Below, piece after piece: positions 19,569 to 28,363 of a DNA stretch of 52,873 nt. The stretch comes from Nakamurella endophytica. GTDB taxonomy: Bacteria; Actinomycetota; Actinomycetes; Mycobacteriales; Nakamurellaceae. A model generated the notes under the pieces. The model searched no databases and was not told the DNA's origin. It saw only the letters and a program-made list of their open reading frames with translations. The position numbers were made by a program, and so were the translations under genes. The number at the start of each line of letters is the position of its first letter. Within the stretch, counting starts at the first letter, position 1. The DNA is taken from the NCBI RefSeq assembly GCF_014646215.1, contig NZ_BMNA01000019.1, positions 1-52,873 on the forward strand, given 5' to 3'.

Positions 19569-20504
19569 TCAGTCCTCGTCGTCGGCGGCCGACGCCAGGG
19601 CGTCCGCACCACCGACGATCTCGGTCAGTTCCTGGGTGATCTGCGCCTGCCGGGCCTGGTTGGCCTCGCGGGACAGCTTGCGGATGATCTCGTTGGCGTT
19701 GTCGGTGGCCGACTTGCACGCCTGCCGGCGGGCGGCCGACTCGCTGGCCGCGGCGTCGAGCAGCGCGGCGTAGATGCGCGTGGTGATGTACTTCGGCAGC
19801 AGCGCGTCCAGCAGCGCGTCCGGAGCCGGCTCGAACTCGTAGGCCGGCAGGGGCCCGTTCCGGGTGTCCGTGCCGACGTACTCCACCACCAGCGGAGCGA
19901 CCCGCCGGGCCTGCGGCGTCTGCGTCAGCATCGACACGAAGTGCGTGCTGACCAGGTGGAACTCGTCGATGCCCGGCTGCGGCCCGCCCTCGGTGTCGAC
20001 CTGCCCGTCCGACCCGGCGAGGAACGCCGGCAGGATCGCCTGCGCCGCGTCCACCGCGTTGCTGTACTCCGGCTTCTCGGAGAAGCCGGTCCAGGACGCC
20101 GCGATCGCCCGCTGCCGGAAGTTGTAGTAGCCGACGCCCTTGCGCCCGATGACGTAGAGCACCGTCTCCTTGCCCTCGCTGCGCAGCAGCGACCGGAGCT
20201 CCTCCGCGGCCTTGAGGGTGTTGGCGTTGTAGCCGCCCGCCAGCCCGCGGTCCGAGGTGACCACCAGGATGCCGGCGCGGCGGGCCTCGGGACGCTCGGT
20301 GAGCAGCGGGTGGTCCAGCGTGGACGCCGACGCCAGCGCGGTGAGCACGTCGGTGATCTGCGCCGAGTACGGTGCGGCCGCGGCCACCTTGGCCTGGGCC
20401 TTGGCGATGCGCGAGGTCGCGATCATCTCCATGGCCTTGGTGGTCTTCTGCGTCGAGCGGACCGAACGGACCCGCTGGCGCAGCACCCTCACCTGGGCAG
20501 CCAC
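19569..20504 (-). CDS. atpG: F1Fo ATP synthase gamma subunit
   Basis: 311 aa, GTG start. Rotary central shaft. Seen: N-terminal coiled coil beginning [28 protein letters not shown], split by its helix turn, the [12 protein letters not shown] signature, and a C-terminal coiled-coil ending [17 protein letters not shown] mid-protein acidic/Gly loop ([13 protein letters not shown]) resembles the extra gamma loop described in mycobacteria, though its sequence differs. It sits 109 nt after atpA. Confidence 0.97.
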   Translation of the reverse strand: MAAQVRVLRQRVRSVRSTQKTTKAMEMIATSRIAKAQAKVAAAAPYSAQITDVLTALASASTLDHPLLTERPEARRAGILVVTSDRGLAGGYNANTLKAAEELRSLLRSEGKETVLYVIGRKGVGYYNFRQRAIAASWTGFSEKPEYSNAVDAAQAILPAFLAGSDGQVDTEGGPQPGIDEFHLVSTHFVSMLTQTPQARRVAPLVVEYVGTDTRNGPLPAYEFEPAPDALLDALLPKYITTRIYAALLDAAASESAARRQACKSATDNANEIIRKLSREANQARQAQITQELTEIVGGADALASAADDED

Positions 20505-20613
20505 CGCCCACCTCCCTCCGTGCCGGGCGGGGTGGCCACCGGTCCCCCGGTGACCACCCCGCCGCCTGTCTGTCCCATCGTCCCTGCTGCCGCTGCCGGG
20601 CGGAGCCGGTGGC

Positions 20614-22263
20614 TCAGCGCTGTGCCGGCGGAGCCGGCCGTCGCACCTGGACCCGCTCCTGGCCGACGTCGGCCGGGTCCATCGCCTCGGCCTCCTGCTC
20701 CCGGCCCAGGGTGCGACCCTCGGACGTGGTGAAGGAGGCGTTGAACTCGTCGAGCGCGCGCAGCAGCACCTGCTCGATGTCGTCGGTCAGGTCCCGCCCC
20801 TCGGCGATCTGCCGCAGCGGCTCGCCCTGGTAGTGCCGCAGGAACTGCAGGAAGTCGGTCTCGAAGCGCCGGACGTCCTCGACGGGGACCCGGTCCAGGT
20901 GCCCGCGGGTACCCGACCAGATCGAGACGACCTCCTCGGCCACCGGGAACGGCTGGTACTGCGGCTGCTTGAGCAGCTCGACCAGCCGGGACCCGCGGGC
21001 CAGCGCGCGCTTGGACGCCGGGTCCAGGTCGGAGCCGAACGCGGCGAAGGCCTCCAGCTCGCGGTAGGCCGACAGATCCAGGCGCAGCGTGCCGGAGACC
21101 TTGCGCATGGCCCGGATCTGCGCGGCGCCGCCCACTCGCGACACCGAGATGCCGACGTTGATGGCCGGCCGGACACCCGCGTTGAACAGGTCCGACTCCA
21201 GGAAGCACTGGCCGTCGGTGATCGAGATGACGTTGGTCGGGATGTAGGCCGACACGTCGTTGGCCTTGGTCTCGATCAGCGGCAGGCCGGTCATTGAACC
21301 GCCGCCCAGCTCGTCGGACAGCTTGGCGCAGCGCTCCAGCAGCCGGGAGTGCAGGTAGAACACGTCGCCGGGGTAGGCCTCGCGGCCCGGCGGCCGGCGC
21401 AGCAGCAGCGAGATGGCGCGGTAGGCCTCGGCCTGCTTGGTCAGGTCGTCGAAGACGATGAGGACGTGCTTGCCCTGGTACATCCAGTGCTGGCCGATGG
21501 CCGAGCCGGTGTAGGGCGCGAGCCACTTGAAGCCGGCGCTGTCCGAGGCCGGGGCCGCCACGATCGTCGTGTACTCCAGCGCGCCGGCGTCCTCGAGCGC
21601 CTGGCGGATGCCGGCGATCGTGGTGCCCTTCTGCCCGATGGCCACGTAGATGCAACGGACCTGCTGGGCGGGATCACCGGTCGCCCAGTTCTGCTTCTGG
21701 TTGATGATCGTGTCCACGCAGACCGCGGTCTTGCCGGTCTTGCGGTCGCCGATGATCAGCTGGCGCTGGCCGCGGCCGATCGGCGTCATGCTGTCGATGG
21801 CCTTGATGCCGGTCTGCAGCGGCTCGCTGACGCCCTGCCGCTGCACCACGGTGGCGGCCTGGATCTCCAGGGCGCGGGTGGCCTCCGCGGCGATCTCGCC
21901 GAGCCCGTCGATCGGCTGCCCGAGCGGGTTCACCACCCGGCCCAGGAAAGCGTCGCCGACCGGGACGGACAGCACCTCGCCGGTGCGGGTGACCTGCTGC
22001 CCCTCCTCCAGGGTGTTGGCGTCACCGAGGACGACGGCACCGATGGTCCGCACGTCGAGGTTCAGCGCCACGCCCAGCACCCCGCCCGGGAACTGCAGCA
22101 GCTCGTTGGCCATCGCCGACGGGAGTCCCTCGACGGTCGCGATGCCGTCCCCGGTGTCGGCGATGACGCCGACCTCCTCGCGGGTCACCTCGGGGGCGTA
22201 GTCGGCGACGTAGGAGTCGATCGCCGACCGGATCTCGTCGGCGGAGATGGTCAGTTCGGTCAT
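20614..22263 (-). CDS. atpA: F1Fo ATP synthase alpha subunit
   Basis: 549 aa. Non-catalytic nucleotide-binding subunit of F1. Seen: GDRKTGKT at residues 172-179, the adjacent QRQLIIGD, and the alpha-signature [13 protein letters not shown]. The chain ends with about 35 residues beyond the usual bacterial end, including [19 protein letters not shown]. This is the place of the C-terminal extension that in mycobacteria suppresses ATP hydrolysis. ATG start with GAGGAGAA upstream. It follows atpH after 139 nt. Confidence 0.98.
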   Translation of the reverse strand: MTELTISADEIRSAIDSYVADYAPEVTREEVGVIADTGDGIATVEGLPSAMANELLQFPGGVLGVALNLDVRTIGAVVLGDANTLEEGQQVTRTGEVLSVPVGDAFLGRVVNPLGQPIDGLGEIAAEATRALEIQAATVVQRQGVSEPLQTGIKAIDSMTPIGRGQRQLIIGDRKTGKTAVCVDTIINQKQNWATGDPAQQVRCIYVAIGQKGTTIAGIRQALEDAGALEYTTIVAAPASDSAGFKWLAPYTGSAIGQHWMYQGKHVLIVFDDLTKQAEAYRAISLLLRRPPGREAYPGDVFYLHSRLLERCAKLSDELGGGSMTGLPLIETKANDVSAYIPTNVISITDGQCFLESDLFNAGVRPAINVGISVSRVGGAAQIRAMRKVSGTLRLDLSAYRELEAFAAFGSDLDPASKRALARGSRLVELLKQPQYQPFPVAEEVVSIWSGTRGHLDRVPVEDVRRFETDFLQFLRHYQGEPLRQIAEGRDLTDDIEQVLLRALDEFNASFTTSEGRTLGREQEAEAMDPADVGQERVQVRRPAPPAQR

Positions 22264-22402
22264 CGCGTTCCCGTTCTCCTCGGTACAGGGTGGTGCGCTG
22301 CGCAGTGCTCCCGGCCGTGTCCGGCGCGGTCCCTTCCAGTGTCCCTCGTCGTGCGGTGCTGCCGCCGTGCGCGCCCGCGCGGCTCATCTGCCACGGCCCC
22401 GG

Positions 22403-23230
22403 TCAGGCCCGGCCGGCGAGCCGCCGGCGCAGGCCGTCCAGCCGGCCGGCGACGCTGCCGTCGATGACCTCGTCCTGGACCAGCACCCGGATGCCGCCCT
22501 GCAGCGCCGGCACGACCATCTCGTGCGTGGTGACCGCGCGCCCGTAGATCCGGCCGAGGGCGGCGACCAGCCGGCTGCGGTCCTCGGCGGTCAGCGCGAC
22601 GGCGGTCTGCACCACCGCGACGACCTTGTCCCGCCGCTCCGCCGCCTGGTCGACGAGCTCGCGCACGCCGTGCAGGTACGACCGGCCGCCGGGCTCGCGG
22701 GCCAGCGCCGTCAGCAGCTGCACGGTCAGCGGGTGCGCCCGGCCCTCGAGCAGGCGCCGGACGAGCTGCGCCCGCGCCGGGCCGGTGACGGTCGGGTCGT
22801 CGAGCACCACGGACAGCTCGGGGCTGGCCGCGATGATCCGGCCGAAGCGGAACAGCTGGTCCTCGACGTCGTCGAGCTCGCCGAGCCGCTCGGCCCGCAG
22901 GAACATGGCCGTCCGGCCGAGCCGGTCGAAGCCGTCCCGCAGGTCCGCGCCGGAGGCCCACGGCTGGCGCAGCACGTGGTCGACGAGGGTGCGGGTCGGC
23001 TGGCTCACCTTGCCGGCGAGCAACCGGTCCATGATCCCGACGCGGGTCTCCATCGGCGTCGTCGTCTCGGACAGCGTCCGCCGCAGGGCGGTCTCGCGGT
23101 GCAGCAGGCCGCCCACCGCGGCCAGCTCGCCACCCAGCTGTTCCAGTCCGGCGTCGTCCAGCGGCGCGGCCACCGACAGCAGCCGCCGGGTCGAGTCCTC
23201 GAGGGACTGCCGGCTCGCGATGTGCTCCAT
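22403..23230 (-). CDS. atpH: F1Fo ATP synthase delta subunit
   Basis: 275 aa. Peripheral-stalk subunit binding the top of F1. Seen: OSCP/delta fold, N-terminal helices (RRLLSVAAPLDDAGLEQLG), and C-terminal VQTAVALTAEDRSRLVAALGRIYGR cut at its strand, then GGIRVLVQDEVIDGSVAGRL, the conserved end. Longer than the E. coli protein (177 aa) but without the mycobacterial b-domain fusion. The ATG overlaps the atpF stop by one base (TGATG), so translation is coupled. Confidence 0.95.
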   Translation of the reverse strand: MEHIASRQSLEDSTRRLLSVAAPLDDAGLEQLGGELAAVGGLLHRETALRRTLSETTTPMETRVGIMDRLLAGKVSQPTRTLVDHVLRQPWASGADLRDGFDRLGRTAMFLRAERLGELDDVEDQLFRFGRIIAASPELSVVLDDPTVTGPARAQLVRRLLEGRAHPLTVQLLTALAREPGGRSYLHGVRELVDQAAERRDKVVAVVQTAVALTAEDRSRLVAALGRIYGRAVTTHEMVVPALQGGIRVLVQDEVIDGSVAGRLDGLRRRLAGRA

Positions 23231-23778
23231 CAGCGCTCCAGGTCGGCGAGGAATCGCTCGACGGTGCGCCGCTGCCGGGCCTCGTCCTCCAGCGACTCAC
23301 CCACGACGCGGGACGCCAGGTCGACCGACACCCGGCCGAGGTCCGACCGCAGCTCGGCCACGATCTGCGCGCGCTGGGCGTCCAGCTGCGCCCGGCCGGC
23401 CGCGGCGATCCGCTCGGACTCGGCGTGCGCCTGGGTGAGCATGTCGTCGCGGATCGCCTGCGCCTGGGCCCGGGCGTCCTCGCGGATCTTGGCCGCCTCC
23501 TCACGGGCGCCCGCCAGCTGCGCCCGGTACTGCTCGAGCGCGTCCCGGGCCTCCCGCTGCGCGGCCTCGGCATCGGCGATGCCGCCTTCGATCGCCTTCG
23601 TCCGGGCCGCGTAGGCCTTCTCGAACTGCGGCCAGACGAACTTGCCCAGCACGAACAGCAGGACCGCGAAGCCGATGACCCCGATCAGCACCTCGCCCCA
23701 GGGCAGGCCGATCGGGTTGATCTCGCCCTCGGCGGCCAGCGGGGTGCCGGCGGCGGCGTGGAGCACGGTGCTGGTCAT
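23230..23778 (-). CDS. atpF: F1Fo ATP synthase b subunit
   Basis: 182 aa. Membrane-anchored peripheral stalk. Seen: one N-terminal membrane helix (LPWGEVLIGVIGFAVLLFVLG cut to about 24-44), the KFVWP exit, and then a long Ala/Glu/Arg coiled coil to about residue 160. No delta domain is fused to it, unlike mycobacterial AtpH. It overlaps atpH by one base and lies 67 nt after atpE. Confidence 0.96.
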   Translation of the reverse strand: MTSTVLHAAAGTPLAAEGEINPIGLPWGEVLIGVIGFAVLLFVLGKFVWPQFEKAYAARTKAIEGGIADAEAAQREARDALEQYRAQLAGAREEAAKIREDARAQAQAIRDDMLTQAHAESERIAAAGRAQLDAQRAQIVAELRSDLGRVSVDLASRVVGESLEDEARQRRTVERFLADLER

Positions 23779-23845
23779 CTTGAACCCTTCCCACGGAGCC
23801 CGGGGTCGCGGACGGTGGTCGACACGGCGGCGGTATCCGGAACCG

Positions 23846-24079
23846 TCAGGTGATGATGAACGGCACGACGAAGCCCAGCAGGGCCAGCGCCTCGGACACG
23901 GCGAACCCGAGGAACGCGTAGGTCCGGGTCAGGCCCGCGGACTCCGGCTGGCGCGCCGTGGACTGGATGTAGGACGCCCACACGATGCCCACACCGATGC
24001 CGGGGCCGATCGCGGCGAGACCGTACCCGACGGTGCCGATGTTGCCGGTGAGTTCTGCCAGGTAGGACACGTCAGCCAT
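23846..24079 (-). CDS. atpE: F1Fo ATP synthase c subunit
   Basis: 77 aa, two membrane helices forming the proton-carrying rotor ring. Seen: helix 1 with the glycine motif GYGLAAIGPGIGVGIVWA, the polar loop ARQPE, and helix 2 with the proton-binding Glu63 in GFAVSEALALLGFVVPF. The AGGGAGAAGC upstream is a strong ribosome site, expected for a subunit made in many copies. A 240-nt gap separates it from atpB. Confidence 0.97.
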   Translation of the reverse strand: MADVSYLAELTGNIGTVGYGLAAIGPGIGVGIVWASYIQSTARQPESAGLTRTYAFLGFAVSEALALLGFVVPFIIT

Positions 24080-24282
24080 GGGGGCTTCTCCCTTTCACGA
24101 GATCCGCTTTCTCGGATCGCTGCGGTGGGTGGGCACTGCGCTCGGTGGTGCGGTGGTGGTCGGTCGGCGGCCCGGCTCGGGCCGTCCGGTCGGAGCCGGT
24201 GTCGCGTCGTGCGTGGCATCCGGTGCGGTCGGATGCCGGGTACGGCTCGAGTGGCGGGATGCGTCGGGATCCTCCGGGACGA

Positions 24283-24306
24283 CACCCGGCGACCGTCCGC
24301 CGGGTG
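24283..24306 (-). promoter_or_regulatory. Intercistronic hairpin between atpB and atpE
   Basis: Perfect 9-bp stem, CACCCGGCG / CGCCGGGTG, 6-nt loop, 13 nt after the atpB stop. With no T-tract and highly expressed atpE downstream, it more likely marks mRNA processing/stability or partial termination than a full stop. A weaker GATCCG-N6-CGGATC stem lies just before the atpE ribosome site. Confidence 0.45.
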
Positions 24307-24319
24307 CCCGGGTGCGGGC

Positions 24320-25132
24320 TCAGTGCGAGTCGGCCAGCGACCCCTCGAGATAGATGGCGGCCAGCAGCGTGAACACGTAGGCCTGCAGCGAGCAGACCAG
24401 CAGCTCGAAGAAGACGAGCAGGATGCTGGCCAGCCCCGGGAGCACGAACAACGCGTACCCGGCGCCGCCCGACTCCAGCAGGAAGACGGTGCCCGCCGCG
24501 GCGACGCCCACCAGCATGTGGCCGGCGAACATGTTGGCGAACAACCGGACGGCCAGGGTGAACGGCCGCAGCAGGATGTTCGACAGGAACTCGATCGGGA
24601 TCAGCAAGATGTGCATGTACCACGGCACGCCCGGGATGAACGTCTGCAGCTTGAGGTAGCCGAACAGGCCGTGCTTGCGGATGCCGACGCCGTTGTAGAG
24701 CAGCCAGATCAGCACCGCCAGGAACACCGGGATCGCGAAGTGCGAGGTGACCGGCAGCTGGGCGACCGGGACGAGCTCCATCAGGTTCAGCACCAGGATG
24801 AAGATGAACAGCGTCGCCAGGAACGGCGCCCAGCGCCGGCCCTGCTTGCCCATGACCTCGATGGCCACGCCGTTGCGCACGAACCCGTAGAGGCCCTCGC
24901 CGGCGAACTGCAGCTTGCCGGGCAGCACGGCCGCGCGGCGGGCGGCGGCGACGAAGAAGGCGATGATCGCCACGACGCCGATGCCGAGCAGGATCATGGC
25001 CTTCTTCGAGGCGATGAAGGAGCCGTCCCCCACCGGGTCGAAGAAGAAGGAGTGCTGGACCGTGGGCGCCTGGAACCCGCCCTCGTTCTCCGCCGCCAGT
25101 AGCGCCAACTGGTGCAGCAGGTGCCCCGTCAC
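24320..25132 (-). CDS. atpB: F1Fo ATP synthase a subunit
   Basis: 270 aa, membrane stator of the proton channel. Seen: hydrophobic helices from residue 45, FLATLFIFILVLNLMELVP in the middle, the essential arginine (Arg196) in RLFANMFAGHML, and a last pair of helices with FFELLVCSLQAYVFTLLAAIYL. The ATG overlaps the atpZ stop as ATGA. All family landmarks are present. Confidence 0.97.
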   Translation of the reverse strand: MTGHLLHQLALLAAENEGGFQAPTVQHSFFFDPVGDGSFIASKKAMILLGIGVVAIIAFFVAAARRAAVLPGKLQFAGEGLYGFVRNGVAIEVMGKQGRRWAPFLATLFIFILVLNLMELVPVAQLPVTSHFAIPVFLAVLIWLLYNGVGIRKHGLFGYLKLQTFIPGVPWYMHILLIPIEFLSNILLRPFTLAVRLFANMFAGHMLVGVAAAGTVFLLESGGAGYALFVLPGLASILLVFFELLVCSLQAYVFTLLAAIYLEGSLADSH

Positions 25133-25455
25133 TGCGTCTCCCTTCGGGTGCTGGCCGGAGGTGGCTGCACTGTGTCGCCCACCGGAACCGGAACGGCCGA
25201 TGAGCGGCCCGGGGCCCGGCTCCCGTCAGGGACCGAGGTCCCGGACAGGCCGCCGAACCGGGCGACAACCGCGTAGATGCCCAACGCCATGCCGACCATC
25301 AGCCCGACCGGCGTCAGGAAATGCGTCCCGAACCACCGGTCCAACAGCCAACCGATGCCACCCCACAGCACGAACCCGGAGAGCAGGGTGGTCATCACGG
25401 CCCAACCCTCGTTGGCTCCCGAGGAGGTGGAGTCGACGTTGGCCCGCATCTTCAT
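25129..25455 (-). CDS. AtpZ-like small membrane protein of the ATP synthase operon
   Basis: 108 aa. Two membrane helices (MTTLLSGFVLWGGIGWLLDRW and TPVGLMVGMALGIYAVVA, near 21-41 and 48-65) with the GWLLDRWFGT motif typical of AtpZ/AtpI-type proteins, followed by a Pro/Ser/Arg-rich tail of about 40 residues. AtpZ/AtpI proteins help ion supply or c-ring assembly in other bacteria; the role here is inferred from fold and position. It is the first gene of the atp operon, with its own promoter, and overlaps atpB by 4 bp. Confidence 0.8.
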   Translation of the reverse strand: MKMRANVDSTSSGANEGWAVMTTLLSGFVLWGGIGWLLDRWFGTHFLTPVGLMVGMALGIYAVVARFGGLSGTSVPDGSRAPGRSSAVPVPVGDTVQPPPASTRRETQ

Positions 25456-25464
25456 GGCACAGCG

Positions 25465-25470
25465 ACCCTA
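25465..25470 (-). promoter_or_regulatory. -10 box of the atp operon
   Basis: TAGGGT on the minus strand, 9 nt before the ATG of the atpZ-like gene; the leader would be 2-3 nt or absent. No good -35 hexamer. Confidence 0.5.
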
Positions 25471-25509
25471 GCAGGGCGCCGCAGGCCGGTCCTCACCGGG
25501 AAGCGCGAT

Positions 25510-25526
25510 TTCTACAATTGGTAGAA
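25510..25526. promoter_or_regulatory. 17-bp palindrome upstream of the atp operon, possible operator
   Basis: TTCTACAATTGGTAGAA, perfect 6-bp arms around AATTG. It is conspicuously AT-rich for this genome. Its centre is about 48 bp upstream of the TAGGGT box. The CTACA/GTAG half-sites recall BlaI/MecI-family operators, and M. tuberculosis BlaI is reported to control the ATP synthase operon; identity with such a site is my inference. Confidence 0.5.
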
Positions 25527-25656
25527 GACTGGTGCACCGTCGGGGAAGATCGCGCCCGGTGCTCCGACGTGCCGCGTCGGGCCGGTGGGGCTCCGGCGGG
25601 CGACGGCCTGCCGGGTCCCCGGCCCTGCGCGACGGCCGGGCGCGCCGCGGCGCCGG

Positions 25657-26169
25657 TCAGCCGGGGTCGACGTAGAAGATCTTGGTCGTCCAGACGTAGC
25701 GCATGTGCGCGCCGAGCCAGCCGAACACCCCGAGGCCGACCGCGCCGGCCAGCCAGCGGGTGTCCACGGCGCCGTCCCGCGGCAGCACGGCGAGCACCAC
25801 GCCGAGGGCGACCACCTTGACCACGTAGGTGCCGAGAGCCGCCAGCATCACCAGGCGGGGGCTGCGCCGGCCGACCCGCGCGATCACCACCGCCGACACG
25901 GTGAAGAACAGCCCGACGACGGCCGCGCCGAGGGTCACGCCGAGCACCGCCCGCCCGCCCGCCACCAGCCCTGCGACCACGGCGAGCACCGCCTCCAGGA
26001 CCAGCAGCACGACCCAGCAGGTCCGCAGGTGGCCCAGCGACCACACCCCGCCCGTGCGGCTGCGGTCGGCGGCCCTGGCCGTCTCGGCCAGGCGCAGCTG
26101 CGGGGCCGTCGTGTCGCGAGCAGGGTCGCCCGCGGCGGCGGCCGTGCCGGCCTCCCGGCGGGAGCGCAT
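25657..26169 (-). CDS. AtpI-like four-helix membrane protein
   Basis: 170 aa. A basic, Ala/Arg-rich N-terminus of about 45 residues, then four hydrophobic segments (CWVVLLVLEAVLAVVAGLV; VLGVTLGAAVVGLFFTVSAVV; LVMLAALGTYVVKVVALGVVLAVL in part; WLAGAVGLGVFGWLGAHMRY) and the end TTKIFYVDPG. Position between wecA and the atp genes matches Rv1303, annotated as an ATP synthase I-like protein. The ATG overlaps the wecA stop by one base (TGATG), so it is coupled to wecA rather than to the atp promoter 200 bp downstream. Confidence 0.78.
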   Translation of the reverse strand: MRSRREAGTAAAAGDPARDTTAPQLRLAETARAADRSRTGGVWSLGHLRTCWVVLLVLEAVLAVVAGLVAGGRAVLGVTLGAAVVGLFFTVSAVVIARVGRRSPRLVMLAALGTYVVKVVALGVVLAVLPRDGAVDTRWLAGAVGLGVFGWLGAHMRYVWTTKIFYVDPG

Positions 26170-27335
26170 CAGCCCACCCCGGCGCGCGAGCGGCGCAGCC
26201 GGCGCGCCCTGGCCCACGGCCACAGGGTGAGCGTCAGGGCGACCAGCACGCCGGCGGCGGTCAGCCATGCCACGGGCTGCGCGTCGGTGACGAAGGCCAG
26301 CGAGACCGCGGACGCGGACAGCAGCGCGGCCCACAGGTAGAAGATCAGCACGGCCTGGCGCTGGGTGTGCCCGATCGCCAGCATCCGGTGGTGCAGGTGC
26401 CGCTTGTCCGCGCTGAACGGGTGGCGGCCCTCGCGGGTCCGGCGCACCACGGCCAGCAGGAAGTCCAGCACGGGGATGAACACCACGGCCAGCACCACGA
26501 TCAGCGGCGCCAGCAGGGCGACCGTGCTGCGGCCGCCGAAGGTCGACGTGTCCAACTTGCCCCCGGCGCTGGTGGTGGCGGCCGCCATGGTCAGGCCGAT
26601 GAACATCGACCCGGAGTCGCCCATGAAGATCCGCGCCGGGGAGAAGTTGTGCGGCAGGAACCCCAGGCAGGCGCCGACCAGGGCGGCCGCGATCAGCGGC
26701 GGCTGGGACGCCGAGGTGTCGTCCTTGGACACCACCAGCTGGTGCACCGAGAAGACGAACAGGCCGATGGCGGCGATCATCGCCACCCCGGTCAGCAGGC
26801 CGTCGAGCCCGTCGATGAAGTTCATGGCGTTGGCCAGCACGAGCGTGAGCAGCACGGTGATGGCGGCGCCCTGGACGCTGTCGAACGACACGGTGGTGCC
26901 ACCCTCGGGGTTGTCGGCCGGCACCCACATCTGCACCCACTGGACCCCGAACAGCACCAGGATGCCGGCCGAGAGGATCTGACCGGCGAGCTTGGTGACG
27001 GCGTCCAGGTCGAAGCGGTCGTCGAGCACGCCGATCAGCACGATGACGGCGCCGGCCACCAGCACGCCCTTGATCTCCGACGACGACTCGAACGCCCGCG
27101 ACAGGCGCGGCAGCTGCAGGGCCATCAGCACCCCGGCGGCAACGCCGAGGTAGACGGCGACACCGCCCATCCGGGGCGTCGGCCGGACGTGCACGTCGCG
27201 GTCCCGGATCGGGGTGAACGCGCCGATGGCGGTGGCGACCGCGCGGACCCCGCCGGTGATCAGGAAGGTGACGAGTGTGGCGGCCGCGAAGACCAGGGCG
27301 TACTCCTGCCCCGGTATCGCGTAGTCCTCGCCCAC
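26169..27335 (-). CDS. wecA: Polyprenyl-phosphate GlcNAc-1-phosphate transferase (WecA/Rfe)
   Basis: 388 aa, GTG start. A MraY/WecA-family membrane enzyme that puts GlcNAc-1-P on the lipid carrier and so starts cell-wall polysaccharide or linker-unit synthesis. Seen: about 11 hydrophobic segments, the Mg-binding LIGVLDDRFDLDAVTK, NFIDGLDGL, GFLPHNFSPARIFMGDSGS, and the late RRTREGRHPFSADKRHLHHR loop, cut here at its conserved HLHHR. All catalytic Asp/His motifs are intact. Rv1302 holds the same position. TAGGCT 6 nt before the GTG suggests a leaderless mRNA. Confidence 0.94.
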   Translation of the reverse strand: MGEDYAIPGQEYALVFAAATLVTFLITGGVRAVATAIGAFTPIRDRDVHVRPTPRMGGVAVYLGVAAGVLMALQLPRLSRAFESSSEIKGVLVAGAVIVLIGVLDDRFDLDAVTKLAGQILSAGILVLFGVQWVQMWVPADNPEGGTTVSFDSVQGAAITVLLTLVLANAMNFIDGLDGLLTGVAMIAAIGLFVFSVHQLVVSKDDTSASQPPLIAAALVGACLGFLPHNFSPARIFMGDSGSMFIGLTMAAATTSAGGKLDTSTFGGRSTVALLAPLIVVLAVVFIPVLDFLLAVVRRTREGRHPFSADKRHLHHRMLAIGHTQRQAVLIFYLWAALLSASAVSLAFVTDAQPVAWLTAAGVLVALTLTLWPWARARRLRRSRAGVG

Positions 27336-27658
27336 CGGGAGAGCCTAGCCGCGCCCCGGGCGCCGGACCCGCGGCCGGCGCGCGTGGACCGTTCCGGCGA
27401 GCCTGCCCCGGAGGCGACGACCCGGGTCCACGGATCCCGCCCGGCAGGGAACCCGCCCGGCCGTCGCGGCGTCCGAGAGGGTGAGCCGCCGCGCGGCACC
27501 GCCCCCGGTCCCCTGCCGGGACGACACCGGGTCCGGACCGCGCGCCGGCGAGAGCCCCACGCCGGGGGTCGACGCCACGGGCCCGTCCGCACGCCGCCGG
27601 ACGGGCCCGACGGCGTTCCCGGGTAGCGCGCGACCACCGGCCGGTGGAGCAGGTCGTG
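27336..27658. other. 323-bp intergenic region between tsaC and wecA
   Basis: Apart from the wecA promoter at its left end I see no gene, terminator hairpin or repeat that I can support. Confidence 0.45.
27342..27347 (-). promoter_or_regulatory. -10 box of wecA, leaderless
   Basis: TAGGCT on the minus strand with 6 nt to the GTG at 27335. Confidence 0.6.
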
Positions 27659-28303
27659 CTAGCCGACGACCTCGACCTCGCCGGCGACGCGGCGGACCTC
27701 GTCCAGCGGTACGGCTCCCTGGCGCAACACCCGCGGGACGTCACCGGTGACGTCCAGCACCGTGGAGGCCACGCCGATCGGCGCCGGACCGCCGTCCAGG
27801 TAGATCTCGACCGACTCGCCGAGCTGCTCGGCCGCCTGTTCCGCAGACGTTGCCGGCGGCTGCCCGCTGCGGTTGGCCGACGAGACCGCCATCGGGCCCA
27901 CCGACCGCAGCAGGTCGAGCGCGACCGGGTGCAGCGGCATCCGGACCATGACCGTGCCGCGGGAGTCACCCAGGTCCCACGCCAGCGACGACGCGTGCTG
28001 CACCACCAGGGACAGGCCGCCGGGCCAGAACGCCTCGATGAGCGACCGGGCGACCGGCGGCACGGCGTGTACCAGGCCGTCGATGGTGTTCCACGACCCG
28101 ACCAGCACCGGCACCGGCATGTCACGGCCCCGGCCCTTGGCGGCCAGCAGCGCGGCCACCGCACCGGCGTTGAACGCGTCGGCGCCGATGCCGTAGACGG
28201 TGTCGGTGGGCAGGACGACGAGCGAGCCGCTGGCCGCGGCCCCCGCGGCCGCGGTCAGGCCGAGACGGCGTTCACCGGGATCCGAGCAGTCGTAGGTCCG
28301 CAC
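27659..28303 (-). CDS. L-threonylcarbamoyladenylate synthase (TsaC/Sua5/YwlC family)
   Basis: 214 aa, GTG start. Makes threonylcarbamoyl-AMP from threonine, bicarbonate and ATP for the t6A37 modification of ANN-decoding tRNAs. Seen: LVVLPTDTVYGIGADAFN, KGRGRDMPVPVLV, WPGGLSLVV and the SSANRSGQPP loop, then ILDGG-like IYLDGGPAPIGVASTVLDV. It lacks the extra C-terminal Sua5 domain, so it is of the short form, as Rv1301. It follows prmC by about 60 nt in a translation-related cluster. Confidence 0.93.
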   Translation of the reverse strand: MRTYDCSDPGERRLGLTAAAGAAASGSLVVLPTDTVYGIGADAFNAGAVAALLAAKGRGRDMPVPVLVGSWNTIDGLVHAVPPVARSLIEAFWPGGLSLVVQHASSLAWDLGDSRGTVMVRMPLHPVALDLLRSVGPMAVSSANRSGQPPATSAEQAAEQLGESVEIYLDGGPAPIGVASTVLDVTGDVPRVLRQGAVPLDEVRRVAGEVEVVG

Positions 28304-28363
28304 CGGTGCAGTCTCGCAGTTCGCGGCGGCGCCGCCGACCTGCGGGGTCCGTCCGCCGGACGG

